Positions 35,352-44,770 of a stretch of DNA of 64,000 bases are shown one piece after another. Origin of the DNA: Deltaproteobacteria bacterium. Lineage in GTDB: Bacteria > Desulfobacterota > Binatia > Binatales > Binataceae. Made by a program: the position numbers and the translations under genes. The stretch spans positions 1 through 64,000 of the forward strand of contig JAJZAI010000003.1 of the NCBI GenBank assembly GCA_021799495.1, in the 5' to 3' direction. Position 1 is the stretch's first letter. The number at the start of each line of letters is the position of its first letter. The notes beneath the pieces were generated by a model. That model was not told the origin of the DNA and searched no databases. It worked only from the letters and a program-made list of their open reading frames with translations.

Positions 35352-36714
35352 CTGATCGTTTGCGCTGCACGCGCACCTTTCCTCGCCGCTTGACTTTGAC
35401 CACCGCCGCCGCATCGCCGGCGCGAATTTCGATCGCGCGGGCGTGTCCCTCGAATCCTTCCATCCGCGCCAGACGCGCCACCGCCGGTCCCAACGCGCGC
35501 AGCGACCGCGCCGACGCCTCGATTATACTGGTTCGCTTGAGGAAGTCGTAGGCGCCGAGCGGCGAGGCGAAACGCGCCGATCCGCCCGTCGGCAGCACGT
35601 GGTTCGGCCCCGCCAGATAGTCGCCAAGCGGCGCCGGACTGCGCCCGCCGACGAACACAGCGCCGGCGTTGGCGACCCGCCCGAGCCATCGCGAGGCCTG
35701 TTCGATTTCCAGCTCCAGATGTTCCGGCGCGATTCGGTTCGCCAGCTCGAAGGCGGCGTCGAGGTCCTTCACCACGACCGCGGCGGCGCGATTCCCGAGC
35801 ACTTTGGCGACCGCTCCGGCGCGCGGCAAATCCTGAAGCGCCCGCTCGACCGCGGCGGCCGACGCCTCGGCCAGCGCGCGCGACGGCGTGATCAGGATCG
35901 CCGCTTCGTCGCCCGAGCCGTGTTCCGCCTGCGCGATCAGATCGGCGGCGACCCATGCGGGATTCGCCTTGTGGTCGGCGATCACCAGCACTTCGCTCGG
36001 CCCCGCCATCTTGTCGATATCGACCACGCCGTAAACCATCCGCTTGGCCGCCTGCACCCAGGCGTTGCCGGGCCCGACAATCTTGTCCACCGGCGCGATC
36101 GTTTTCGTGCCGAAGGCCAGCGCCGCGACCGCGTGGACGCCGCCGATCCGGTACACTTCGTCCACGCCCGCAATCGCCGCCGCCGCGAGCGCGGCCGGCC
36201 GGTCGCCCTCCGCCGACGCCGGCGAGACCATCGCGATTTCCTTCACGCCGGCGACGCGCGCCGGAAGCGCGTTCATCAGCACGGTCGAGGGATAGGCGCC
36301 CATCCCGCCGGGCACGTAAATTCCCACGCGATGAAGCGGCCGGACGATCTGCCCGAGCCGCATGCCGTGCCGGTCGCGATACGCGAACGAATGTTCAAGG
36401 GTGCGGCGATGGAATTCCGCGATACGCCGCGCCGCCAGCTCCAGGGCGCGCCGCTCGGGCGCGGGCAATCCGTCGCGCGCGGCCAGCAATTCTTCGCGCG
36501 TCACGCGCAGCGTCGCCGGCGTCAGGCGCGCGCGATCGAAGCGCCGCGCGTAATCGATCAGGGCGCGATCGCCGCGGCGGCGCACCGCCGCGATTATTTC
36601 CGCCACCGCCGCGTCGGGATTCGCGCCGTCCGCCGCGCACCGTCCGCGCAGCGTGGCGAGCAAGCGCGCGAGCGCTGGATCGCCGGCGGCGTAGATCTTC
36701 AGCCGCATCTTCAT
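35326..36714 (-). CDS. hisD: histidinol dehydrogenase
   Basis: HisD performs the last two steps of histidine synthesis, oxidising histidinol to His with NAD and zinc. Motifs: RVGIYVPGGMGAYPSTVLMN, VDKIVGPGNAWVQAAKR, DKMAGPSEVLVIAD, AQAEHGSGDEAAILIT and GPNHVLPTGGSARFASPLG. About 462 residues from ATG 36714, with a ~25-residue Lys/Arg-rich tail beyond the usual end. An upstream ATG at 36759 overlaps the murA stop and would add 15 residues; neither has a strong ribosome binding site. Confidence 0.95.
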   Translation of the reverse strand: MKMRLKIYAAGDPALARLLATLRGRCAADGANPDAAVAEIIAAVRRRGDRALIDYARRFDRARLTPATLRVTREELLAARDGLPAPERRALELAARRIAEFHRRTLEHSFAYRDRHGMRLGQIVRPLHRVGIYVPGGMGAYPSTVLMNALPARVAGVKEIAMVSPASAEGDRPAALAAAAIAGVDEVYRIGGVHAVAALAFGTKTIAPVDKIVGPGNAWVQAAKRMVYGVVDIDKMAGPSEVLVIADHKANPAWVAADLIAQAEHGSGDEAAILITPSRALAEASAAAVERALQDLPRAGAVAKVLGNRAAAVVVKDLDAAFELANRIAPEHLELEIEQASRWLGRVANAGAVFVGGRSPAPLGDYLAGPNHVLPTGGSARFASPLGAYDFLKRTSIIEASARSLRALGPAVARLARMEGFEGHARAIEIRAGDAAAVVKVKRRGKVRVQRKRSDGIAKPSA

Positions 36715-36751
36715 CCTGGCTTCGCCGCGCCCGGCGCGGCCGCGCGCTTCC

Positions 36752-38011
36752 TCACTCATCGGCGGTCCGTTCGATTCTTGCGCCGAGCGCGGCCAATTTG
36801 CGATCCAGCGCTTCGTAGCCGCGGTCCAGATGATACACGCGGCTGACCGCGGTCGTGTTCTCGGCCGCCAATCCGGCGACAATCAGGCCCATCGACGCGC
36901 GCAGATCCGTGGCCATCACCGGCGCGCCGCTCAGCCGCGACGGCCCGCGCACCACCGCCGTGGCGCCTTTCATCACGATATCCGCGCCCATCCGAATCAG
37001 CTCCTGCGCGTGCATGAAGCGGTTTTCGAAGATCGTCTCGGTGATTACCGAGGCGCCGTCCGCCAGCGTCAGCAGCGCCATCATCTGCGCCTGCAGATCG
37101 GTCGGAAAGCCGGGATACGGCAGCGTGCGCAGTTCGATCGGACGCAAACGGCCGGGCCGCGCGATTCTGAGTCCGCCCGCGGCGGCTTCGATTTCGACGC
37201 CCGCCTCGCGCAGCTTGACGATCACCGCCTCCAAATCGTTCACCGGCGCGCCGCTGATCACGATCTCGCCGCCGGTCGCCGCGGCGGCGGCCATCAGCGA
37301 CCCCGCCTCGATCCGATCGGGAATCACGGCATGGTCGGCGCCGTGCAGGCGTTCGACGCCTTCGATTTCGATCACATGCGTGCCAGCGCCCGCAATCCGC
37401 GCGCCCATCGCCGCCAGCATCCGCGCCAAATCCACGACTTCGGGTTCGCGCGCGGCGTTTTCGATCACGGTGCGGCCGCGCGCCAGCGTCGCCGCCATCA
37501 GGATATTCTCGGTCGCGCCGACGCTCGGATTATCCAGCCAGATGCGCGCGCCGGCGAGCCGCGGCGCGTGCGCCTCGACGTAACCGTGGCGCAGTTGCAC
37601 GCGCGCCCCAAGCGCGCGCACCCCGGCGATATGCAAATTGACGGGACGCGCGCCGATCGCGCATCCGCCTGGCGTCGAAACCCGCGCCCGGCCCGCGCGC
37701 GCCAGCAGCGGGCCCAGCACCACGAACGACGCGCGCATCGTCTTGACCAGATCGTACGGCGCCTCGTGCGCGCTCAGCGTATGGGCGTTCAGTTCAAGTT
37801 CGTGCTCGCCGATCCAGCGCGTGGCCACGCCCAGCCCGGCCAGCAGTTCGATCGCGGTGCGGACGTCGCGCAGGCGCGGCACGTTGCGGAGCGTCACCGG
37901 TTCGGCGGTGAGCGTCGCCGCCATCATGATCGGCAATGCGGCGTTTTTGCTGCCGCTCAATGCGACCACGCCGCGCAAGGGCGCGCCGCCATGAATGATC
38001 ATCCGATCCAT
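36752..38011 (-). CDS. murA: UDP-N-acetylglucosamine 1-carboxyvinyltransferase
   Basis: MurA transfers enolpyruvyl from PEP to UDP-GlcNAc, the first committed peptidoglycan step. 419 residues. Substrate motifs: GVVALSGSKNAALPIMMAAT at the N-terminus and the active-site loop TPGGCAIGARPVNLH with catalytic Cys117 (the fosfomycin target in this family). Late motifs NRFMHAQELIRMGAD and RASMGLIVAGLAAE. The ATG at 38011 follows GGTTGGCG and the family start. murA-hisD adjacency is common in Desulfobacterota-like genomes, where hisG usually lies between; here it does not. Confidence 0.97.
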   Translation of the reverse strand: MDRMIIHGGAPLRGVVALSGSKNAALPIMMAATLTAEPVTLRNVPRLRDVRTAIELLAGLGVATRWIGEHELELNAHTLSAHEAPYDLVKTMRASFVVLGPLLARAGRARVSTPGGCAIGARPVNLHIAGVRALGARVQLRHGYVEAHAPRLAGARIWLDNPSVGATENILMAATLARGRTVIENAAREPEVVDLARMLAAMGARIAGAGTHVIEIEGVERLHGADHAVIPDRIEAGSLMAAAAATGGEIVISGAPVNDLEAVIVKLREAGVEIEAAAGGLRIARPGRLRPIELRTLPYPGFPTDLQAQMMALLTLADGASVITETIFENRFMHAQELIRMGADIVMKGATAVVRGPSRLSGAPVMATDLRASMGLIVAGLAAENTTAVSRVYHLDRGYEALDRKLAALGARIERTADE

Positions 38012-38295
38012 CGCCAACCGCGAGTTCCCCCTTTTTCCGCGCGAGCGCGTGAGCCATCGATTTTGCCAGAGGCGCGCATTCAAGGCACGTCCCTGGCGAT
38101 GGGCGCCGCCGCTGCGAGACAAATACAGCGCGGACGCCCCAGTTAACGCGAAGAAACGCCCGTAGCCGCGCCTTCACTGCTCAAACCCCATGCATGATCG
38201 GAACCCGGCTTGAATTTTGATCGATCGCGGATCAGGTAATTGTAGAATCGGGAGTTGCGGTTCGCGCGCAGCGAGCTTTCACGGGGGGCCTTACG

Positions 38296-38556
38296 ATGGG
38301 CATTCTGGCCTGGATCGGAGTGGGAATAATCGCTGGCTTTGTCGCCAGCCGGGTGGTCAACCAAAAAGGTCATGGCATGGTGTACGATTTGGCGCTGGGC
38401 GTGGCGGGAGCGCTGATCGGCAGCTACGTCTTCAACACTCTGGGCGAACCCGAAATACGGGGGTTGAATCCGTACAGCGTGGGGGTCGCGGCGATGGGCG
38501 CGATTATCCTGCTGATTTCATATCATACGATCGCTGGCAGTCAGGGCCATCGCTGA
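38296..38556 (+). CDS. GlsB/YeaQ/YmgE family small membrane protein
   Basis: An 86-residue integral membrane protein of the transglycosylase-associated (YeaQ/YmgE/GlsB) family, with three hydrophobic segments: ILAWIGVGIIAGFVASRVV, DLALGVAGALIGSYVF and VGVAAMGAIILLISY. Members are stress-associated; the exact function is unknown. GGGGGG lies near the ATG. It is inserted on the opposite strand between prmC and murA, which are normally adjacent in one operon in related genomes, so it splits that cluster. Confidence 0.9.
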   Translation: MGILAWIGVGIIAGFVASRVVNQKGHGMVYDLALGVAGALIGSYVFNTLGEPEIRGLNPYSVGVAAMGAIILLISYHTIAGSQGHR

Positions 38557-39435
38557 TTACCCAACCGGCTTGACGCCGCGCACGACGCGCTCCACGTCCG
38601 CGAGGTCGCGATCCAACGCGATTTCGCTCAATTCGGCTCCGCCGAGAATTTCCGCGACCTGCCGCGCCTGTCCGGCGCCGACTTCGACCGCAACCATTCC
38701 ATCGGGCGCCAGATGCGCGCTCAGACCGCCCGCGAGCCGGCGATAGAAATCAAGCCCGTCGGCGCCTCCGGCCAGCGCGATTCGCGGCTCGAAGTCGCGG
38801 ATTTCCGGCGCCAGTCCGGCCAACTCCACGTCCGCGATATAAGGCGGATTGGATACGATCAAATCGAAGCGGCCGAATTCGCCGGCGCCGTCGAGCGGCG
38901 CGAACAAATCCGCATGCCGAAACTCGATTCGACCGACGACGCCGTGGCGCGCGGCGTTGTGCGCCGCGATTTCGAGCGCATCTTCGGAGAGATCGCAGGC
39001 GGCGTATCGCGCTTGCGGCGCATTGACCGCCAACGCGATCGCAATCGCGCCAGAACCGCATCCGAGATCGAGCACGCGCAGCCCCGCCCGATCGCGCATC
39101 CGGCTCAATGCCGCGATGACGAGCGTTTCCGTCTCCGGACGCGGAATCAGTACGCCGGGCGCGACTTCGATCTCAAGCGAAAAGAACTCGCGCCGCCCGA
39201 CGATATACGCCAGCGGCATCCGGCGCGCGCGCAGCTCGACCATCTCCGCCAACCGTTTCCGCGCCGCGTCGTCGAGCTCCACCCCGCCGCGGTAAAGGCT
39301 CGCGCGATCGGCGCCCGCCGCGGCCGCCAGCAACAGTTCGGCGTCGAAGCGCGGCGTATCGATGCCGGCGGCGGCGAGAATCGCGGCCGCGTCGGTCAGC
39401 GTGCGGCCAAGGCTGGCGCGTTCGTCAGGCGGCAT
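38557..39435 (-). CDS. prmC: peptide chain release factor N5-glutamine methyltransferase
   Basis: PrmC (HemK) methylates the Gln of the GGQ motif in release factors. 292 residues: an N-terminal helical domain, then PLAYIVGRREFFSLEIEV and LIPRPETETLV, motif I LRVLDLGCGSGAIAIALA, and the catalytic NPPYIADVELAGL. It lies 31 bases after prfA, its substrate gene, in the usual prfA-prmC order. Confidence 0.96.
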   Translation of the reverse strand: MPPDERASLGRTLTDAAAILAAAGIDTPRFDAELLLAAAAGADRASLYRGGVELDDAARKRLAEMVELRARRMPLAYIVGRREFFSLEIEVAPGVLIPRPETETLVIAALSRMRDRAGLRVLDLGCGSGAIAIALAVNAPQARYAACDLSEDALEIAAHNAARHGVVGRIEFRHADLFAPLDGAGEFGRFDLIVSNPPYIADVELAGLAPEIRDFEPRIALAGGADGLDFYRRLAGGLSAHLAPDGMVAVEVGAGQARQVAEILGGAELSEIALDRDLADVERVVRGVKPVG

Positions 39436-39466
39436 CGGCGCGATGGGCGCGGCTCGGGCGCGGGCG

Positions 39467-40528
39467 TCACGCGCCCAGCGCTTCGGCGCGCTCCCTGGTC
39501 GCGAGCGCGTCGATAATCGGATCGAGCGCGCCGTCGAGCACTTGATCGAGCTGATGAAGCGTCAAGTTGACCCGATGGTCGGTGATGCGCGATTGCGGAA
39601 AGTTGTAGGTGCGGATCCGTTCTGAGCGGTCGCCCGAACCGACCATCGAGCGCCGCGCCTCGGCGATTTTGGCGTCCTGTTCGGCGCGGGCGAGATCGAG
39701 CAGGCGGGCGCGCAGAATCTTGAGCGCGCGCGCCTTGTTCTTGTGCTGCGATTTTTCGTCGCGGCAGACAATCACCATCCCGGTCGGAAGGTGCGTGATG
39801 CGCACCGCCGAGTCGGTGGTGTTGACGCTTTGGCCGCCCGGCCCCGACGCCCGCATCACGTCGATCCGCAAATCCTTTTCTTCGTTGATATTGACCTCGA
39901 CCTCGTCCGCTTCGGGCATCACCGCCACGGTCACGGCCGAGGTATGGATGCGTCCCGCGGCTTCGGTCGCCGGCACGCGCTGCACGCGATGGACGCCGCC
40001 CTCGAATTTGAGCCGGCTGTAGGCGCCCTGGCCGGTGATCTGCGCGATGACTTCCTTGATTCCGCCAAGGCCGGTCGCGCTCAGGCTGAGCGTTTCGATT
40101 TTCCAGCGATGGCGTTCGGCGTAGCGCGAATACATCCGGAACAAATCGCTGGCGAAGAGCGACGCCTCTTCGCCGCCCGTGCCGGCGCGTATTTCGAGCA
40201 GGACGTTGCGATCGTCGTTGGGATCGCGCGGCGCGAGCAGTTCCTTGAGACGTTCTTCGTGGGCGGCCTGCCGCTTGAGCATCGCCGGCAGCTCCGCCTT
40301 GACGAGTTCGCGCAGTTCCACGTCGTCGCCGTCGAGTAGCGCGCGATGGCCGGCGATTTCGCCGAGTAACTTGCGATAATCGCGGATCGCCGCCGCGACT
40401 TCACCCAATTGCGCGCGCTCCCGCGCGAGCGCGGCGTACTCGCGATTGTTCGCGATCACCGCCGGATCGCCCAGGCGGCGTTCAAGTTCGCCGTAGCGGT
40501 CCTCTATGCCTTTGAGTTTATCGAGCAT
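39467..40528 (-). CDS. prfA: peptide chain release factor 1
   Basis: RF1 ends translation at UAA and UAG. 353 residues. The codon-recognition tripeptide is PAT at 186-188 in RVQRVPATEAAGRIHTS, and the peptidyl-hydrolysis motif GGQ lies at 231-233 in RASGPGGQSVNTTDSAVR. The PxT form marks RF1 rather than RF2. It sits between rpmE and prmC in one minus-strand operon. Confidence 0.97.
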   Translation of the reverse strand: MLDKLKGIEDRYGELERRLGDPAVIANNREYAALARERAQLGEVAAAIRDYRKLLGEIAGHRALLDGDDVELRELVKAELPAMLKRQAAHEERLKELLAPRDPNDDRNVLLEIRAGTGGEEASLFASDLFRMYSRYAERHRWKIETLSLSATGLGGIKEVIAQITGQGAYSRLKFEGGVHRVQRVPATEAAGRIHTSAVTVAVMPEADEVEVNINEEKDLRIDVMRASGPGGQSVNTTDSAVRITHLPTGMVIVCRDEKSQHKNKARALKILRARLLDLARAEQDAKIAEARRSMVGSGDRSERIRTYNFPQSRITDHRVNLTLHQLDQVLDGALDPIIDALATRERAEALGA

Positions 40529-40668
40529 TGCGATTGATGCGGCGCGGCTGCGTCATCCAGCGTCGGACGGCATAAGGCAAAATAAAACGGCGCGCGGCAA
40601 TCGCCGGTGCCGACCGTGTCTCCCGGCCGCAAGGGCGTTTGCGCGCCCCTGCGGAGGGAGTTGCAATG

Positions 40669-40869
40669 CTACTTCATGCCGTATTTGCGCTTGAAGCGCT
40701 CGACCCGGCCGGCCGTATCGACCAGCCGATGCTGGCCGGTGTAAAACGGATGGCAGTTCGAGCAGACCTCGATATGAATCTCGGCTTGCGTCGAACGCGT
40801 TTCAAAGGTGTTGCCGCATGCGCAGGTCACCACGCAGCGGCGATATTGCGGATGGATTCCAGCTTTCAT
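40669..40869 (-). CDS. rpmE: 50S ribosomal protein L31, zinc-binding type
   Basis: Ribosomal protein L31, 66 residues from ATG 40869 ([20 protein letters not shown]). Four cysteines (CxC...CSNC) mark the zinc-containing C+ form. The ATG at 40869 was chosen over an in-frame start 21 codons upstream because L31 begins MK.GIHP. First gene of the rpmE-prfA-prmC operon. Confidence 0.96.
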   Translation of the reverse strand: MKAGIHPQYRRCVVTCACGNTFETRSTQAEIHIEVCSNCHPFYTGQHRLVDTAGRVERFKRKYGMK

Positions 40870-41130
40870 CGATTCGTACCGAGCCGCTCCTGCAAACCCT
40901 CGCATCCTAACACGCGCAAGGCGTCCGCTCAATTCTTTCCGGCCGCCTCTATTTCTTTAGAATAACCATTGTCGGCGCGCCCGCAAGCCGCCTCGTATGC
41001 GGCTCTGAGTGGATTTGAAAGATTTCGTGTTTCTTATGTTTGAAATTTTCGATTATTAGGTATTAAAATGCCAGCCTCATCGGAGCGGCGCGCCGCCGAG
41101 CGGCCTGAAGCGTGCATTCGCGAGCGTTCG

Positions 41131-41865
41131 ATGGAGATTGCGAAGGTCTGGATCAAGCGAATCGCGGCGGCGGCGATAGCGGCGGCGCTGGCCGGATGCG
41201 GCGCCGGCAGCGGCAATCCGTCGGCCGCGCAAACGGCCGAGGCGGCCAGCCCCGATTACGCCGGCGGAGCGCGAGTGGTGACGAATCTGGACCAGCTATC
41301 GAACGCTAATACGACGTCGAGTTTGGTCGCGAATCGCAATTTGCTGAATGCTCCGGTCAGCACGCCCGCGACCAATCAACAGACGACGACCAACACCACG
41401 CTGGCGCGGCTTTACCTGGCGAATCCGACCGCGAATATCTATACCGGCGACACCAAGCCGCCGCCCGGCGATACGACTTTGCTCAACGCCAAGGCGCGCA
41501 AATATCCCGATTTTAGCTATGCGATGCTCCGGCAGACGTTGAAAGCGGCGCAGGATATCGAGGTGGCCAGATTCGGTCAATACGCGCTGCCGACCAATAT
41601 CAAACCGGTGATATTGCGGCTCACCCTGAATGCTCACGGCCGGCTGACCGATATCGCGATCGAGCAGCGTTCCGGCGTGGCCAAAGTCGATCAGGCGATG
41701 ATCGACGCCTGCAAAAAAGGGATGTGGGCGATGAATCCGCCGGCCGGCGCGATGGCCGCCAACGGCGGCTACCAGATTCGTTTCGAGGGCTTGGTCCAGA
41801 ACTATAGCTATGATTTGGGCGGAGATTACACCTATGCGACGCATCTCGGACTGTTGCTGCTCTAG
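41131..41865 (+). CDS. lipoprotein with TonB-C-like domain
   Basis: A 244-residue lipoprotein. The signal peptide IKRIAAAAIAAALAGC has a clear lipobox with Cys23, which decides the ATG at 41131 over 41068. A Thr/Asn/Ala-rich linker precedes a C-terminal segment resembling a TonB C-terminal or energy-transducer domain (VILRLTLNAHGRLTDIAIEQ, KVDQAMIDACKKGMWAMNPP). It may contact an outer-membrane or peptidoglycan-linked partner, but no TonB box-bearing partner is adjacent. The DHDPS-like gene starts 12 bases later. Confidence 0.75.
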   Translation: MEIAKVWIKRIAAAAIAAALAGCGAGSGNPSAAQTAEAASPDYAGGARVVTNLDQLSNANTTSSLVANRNLLNAPVSTPATNQQTTTNTTLARLYLANPTANIYTGDTKPPPGDTTLLNAKARKYPDFSYAMLRQTLKAAQDIEVARFGQYALPTNIKPVILRLTLNAHGRLTDIAIEQRSGVAKVDQAMIDACKKGMWAMNPPAGAMAANGGYQIRFEGLVQNYSYDLGGDYTYATHLGLLLL

Positions 41866-41877
41866 GAACGGCGCGTG

Positions 41878-43053
41878 ATGACCGCGAACGGGAAAACCCG
41901 CAGCAAGCTGCTTTTGCTCGCGGCGGTCCGGGGCCGGCGCGGACGCGCGGCGGCGCGCTATCGTCCGCCGGCGGGGCTTTCGGTTCCGATTGTCACGGTG
42001 CTCGACGGGGCCGGCCGCATTATCGTTGAAGAACAGCGCGCCGTTGTGCGCTACGCGTTGCAGGGCGCGCAGATTATCTTTGCCGCCGGAACCACCGGCG
42101 AATGGAACCGGATGGACAATGCGCGCCGCCAACTGGTCGCGCGAATCGCGGTCGAGGAGTGCAGGAGCGCCGCTTCAACCGGCAAGGCCGCCGAGGCGTG
42201 GGCCGGAATCACCGCGCCGACGCGCGCCGAAACCCTTGAGAATCTCGAGCATGCGCTCGAAATCGCCGCGGATGCGGCGGTGGTCGCGCCGCTTTCGATC
42301 GCCGACGTGGACGATCCGGTGGAATTCGTCACGCGCGACCTCGGCGAGGCGTTTGAGCGACGCGGTCGCACGCTTCCGATTTACCTCTACGACAACGAAG
42401 ATATCGCGGCGGCCGGCAAGTCACCGCACCTGCATACGCGCGACGTGAAGCGGATGAGCCAATTGCCCTACGTGCGCGGAGTCAAGGTAACCTCCGGCAA
42501 GGCGGTGCTGGGCAATTACACGCGCGCCGCCGCGCATTTCAAGAAGTCGGGCGATTTCGCGATCTATCCCGGCAACGCATATCTCATCTTCGAACTTTTC
42601 CGGCCGGGCGCGGGACTGCGCGGCCGGCTGCGCTCCGGATGGAACCGTTATCTGACCAACGGCGCCCTGCCCCATGGCGTGGTCGCGGGCGCATCCAATT
42701 TGATGCCGCGCGAATGGCGGCGGGCGTGGGAAGTCTGCCACGCCGGCGACTTCGCGCTGATGGATCGCTACGGCGCCATCATGGAGGAATTCCGCGAGGC
42801 CGTGGAATTGCCCGGCAAGGGCAAAAAACGCACGATCGCCTGCCTCAAGGCCGGACTGAAACATCTGGGCGTCATTTCCAGCGACGCGGTCGCGGACGGA
42901 ACGCCAAAACTCGAGGCCGACGAACGCCGCGTCTTTATCCGGAGCTTCAACGAATTGCGCCGGCGCGCCTGCGTAACGCTCGAGCCGGAATGGCTCAGCC
43001 ATTGGGCGGCGGCGCGGCCGCAGATGCGCCGCGCGGCGCTACAGGATGCGTGA
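41878..43053 (+). CDS. dihydrodipicolinate synthase-like aldolase
   Basis: A 391-residue class I aldolase of the DHDPS/NAL family, longer than the usual ~300. Core motifs: IIFAAGTTGEWNRMD (family GTTGE), LPIYLYDNED with the proton-relay Tyr, and RGVKVTSG where the Schiff-base Lys sits. The last ~90 residues are an extension. Members condense or cleave pyruvate with aldehydes, or make KDG/KDPG-type sugar acids. ATG 41878 follows AGGAAC; a GTG one codon earlier is also possible. It overlaps the PfkB-SIS fusion by eight bases, so joint function is likely. Confidence 0.85.
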   Translation: MTANGKTRSKLLLLAAVRGRRGRAAARYRPPAGLSVPIVTVLDGAGRIIVEEQRAVVRYALQGAQIIFAAGTTGEWNRMDNARRQLVARIAVEECRSAASTGKAAEAWAGITAPTRAETLENLEHALEIAADAAVVAPLSIADVDDPVEFVTRDLGEAFERRGRTLPIYLYDNEDIAAAGKSPHLHTRDVKRMSQLPYVRGVKVTSGKAVLGNYTRAAAHFKKSGDFAIYPGNAYLIFELFRPGAGLRGRLRSGWNRYLTNGALPHGVVAGASNLMPREWRRAWEVCHAGDFALMDRYGAIMEEFREAVELPGKGKKRTIACLKAGLKHLGVISSDAVADGTPKLEADERRVFIRSFNELRRRACVTLEPEWLSHWAAARPQMRRAALQDA

Positions 43054-44770
43054 CCGGAATCTCGACGCGGTCGGATGCGGCAGCATGGTGGTGGATTTTT
43101 TCCATCACACTCCGCGAATTATCGGCGCCGACCAGAAAATCCTGACCGACGCCGCCGGGATTAGGCCCGCCGCGCCCGCGGTCGGCGGCGTAACCCTGAA
43201 CCATCTCGGATGGGCCCGCGTGCTCGGGCTTAACGTCGGCATCTTTGGCAAGATGGGCGATGATCGCAACGGCGAGCTGCTGCGCGCCGGGATGAACGCG
43301 CTCGGCATCCGCCACCATCTGACGCTCGACGGCAGCGCCAGCTCGAGCGCGACCATCTTCGTCGATCCTGATGGAAATCGCGCGATTTATATGGTGCGCG
43401 GCGCCACCGCCGAACTCCGGCCGGGAGAAATCCGCCGCCGCCACAGCGCCTTTATTCGCACCGCGCACTTGGCGACCACCGAAATATCGCAACTGCCGCT
43501 CGCGACCGTGGTCGCAATCCTGGAATTTGCCCGCTCCCGGAATATCCCCACCCTGCTCGATGTTGACGTGCCGCCGTCCGACGCGCTGGCGACGCTCGGC
43601 TCGCAAGCCGAGCTGGAACGCGCCCTCGGCCTCGCCACCTATCTGAAACCGGCCAAAGCCGCGGCGCGGGAGCTGGCCGCGGGCTTGCGCGAGCCATTGC
43701 GGATGGCCGAAGCGATACGCGCCCGCTACGGAAATCGCGCCGTGGCGATTACCGACGGCGAGCGGGGATGCGCGATCGCGGCCGCAGGCGCCGCCGTCCG
43801 GATTCCGGCGTTCCGTATCCGCCAAATTGATTCCACCGGCGCCGGCGACGCTTTTTTGGGCGGGATGCTGGCGGGGCTCAGATGGGGCCTCGATTGGCCG
43901 GGGATCGGGCGCCTTGCGAACGCCGCGGGCGCCGTTTGCGCGTCCCATCCGGGCGGTTTTCCGAGCGGATTCGAACGGCGCGCGCAAATTTTGTCGTTGT
44001 TGGGCGAAACTATTCCTCAAGCGGCGCAAACAGCGAACAACATCCCGGACGCGCTTACGAACGGTTCGCAGCCGTTCGGCGAAGTCGCGAGCTTTTTCGA
44101 CCTGTGTCTTGCTGAGATGGGCGAATTGCGCGACGCGATCGATTTGCGCGCGCTCGGCCGCGCCGTCGAAGCGATCCGCGTCGCCGCCGCGGATGGCGGC
44201 CGCGTCCACGTGACCGGCGTCGGCAAGCCCGAGCACGTCGCGCGCTACGCCGCGAGCATCCTATGCTCGGTCGGCACGATGGCGACGTTTCTGCACGCCA
44301 CCGAAACGCTGCACGGCAGCCTCGGCCAGGTCGATCCGCGCGATATCGTGATTGCCATCTCCAACAGCGGCGAAACCGCCGAATTGTGCGCAGCGGCGCG
44401 CGCGATCCGCGACCATGGCGCGCACCTTATCGCGATCACCGGCGGACGCGACTCGGCGCTCGCCCGGCTGGCGGACGTGGTGATTCACGCGCCGGTCGAT
44501 CGCGAGGGCGGCCTGCTGGGACTCGCGCCGCGCATCAGCGTGCTCGGGCAGGTGATGGTCGTGGCGGCGCTGTCGGTGGCGCTAGAAGCGGCGCGCGGCC
44601 TCACGCTCGAAGAATACAGCCGCTGGCATCAGGCGGGAGCGCTCGGCGACGCGGCGCGCCGATTGGCGGCCAAGCGCGTCCAGACCGGGGCCGAAGACGG
44701 TCCGAAGGCGCCACGCAGCCTCACGCTGATCGGCGGGCGGCGGCGCCGACCGCTCGGCCATCCTCGATAA
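43046..44770 (+). CDS. fusion of PfkB-family sugar kinase and KdsD-like SIS isomerase
   Basis: A 574-residue single ORF with two enzyme domains. Residues 1-~320 are a PfkB/ribokinase sugar kinase: GGVTLNHLGWARVLGLNVG and the anion hole DSTGAGDAFLGGML with catalytic Asp268. Residues ~345-540 are a sugar isomerase (SIS) domain: GVGKPEHVARYAASILCSVG at ~391, SNSGETAEL at ~440, closest to D-arabinose 5-phosphate isomerase (KdsD/KpsF) but without CBS domains. The last ~25 residues are Arg/Lys-rich. A kinase and an isomerase in one chain could act in sequence on one sugar. It overlaps the DHDPS-like aldolase gene. Confidence 0.88.
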   Translation: MRDRNLDAVGCGSMVVDFFHHTPRIIGADQKILTDAAGIRPAAPAVGGVTLNHLGWARVLGLNVGIFGKMGDDRNGELLRAGMNALGIRHHLTLDGSASSSATIFVDPDGNRAIYMVRGATAELRPGEIRRRHSAFIRTAHLATTEISQLPLATVVAILEFARSRNIPTLLDVDVPPSDALATLGSQAELERALGLATYLKPAKAAARELAAGLREPLRMAEAIRARYGNRAVAITDGERGCAIAAAGAAVRIPAFRIRQIDSTGAGDAFLGGMLAGLRWGLDWPGIGRLANAAGAVCASHPGGFPSGFERRAQILSLLGETIPQAAQTANNIPDALTNGSQPFGEVASFFDLCLAEMGELRDAIDLRALGRAVEAIRVAAADGGRVHVTGVGKPEHVARYAASILCSVGTMATFLHATETLHGSLGQVDPRDIVIAISNSGETAELCAAARAIRDHGAHLIAITGGRDSALARLADVVIHAPVDREGGLLGLAPRISVLGQVMVVAALSVALEAARGLTLEEYSRWHQAGALGDAARRLAAKRVQTGAEDGPKAPRSLTLIGGRRRRPLGHPR

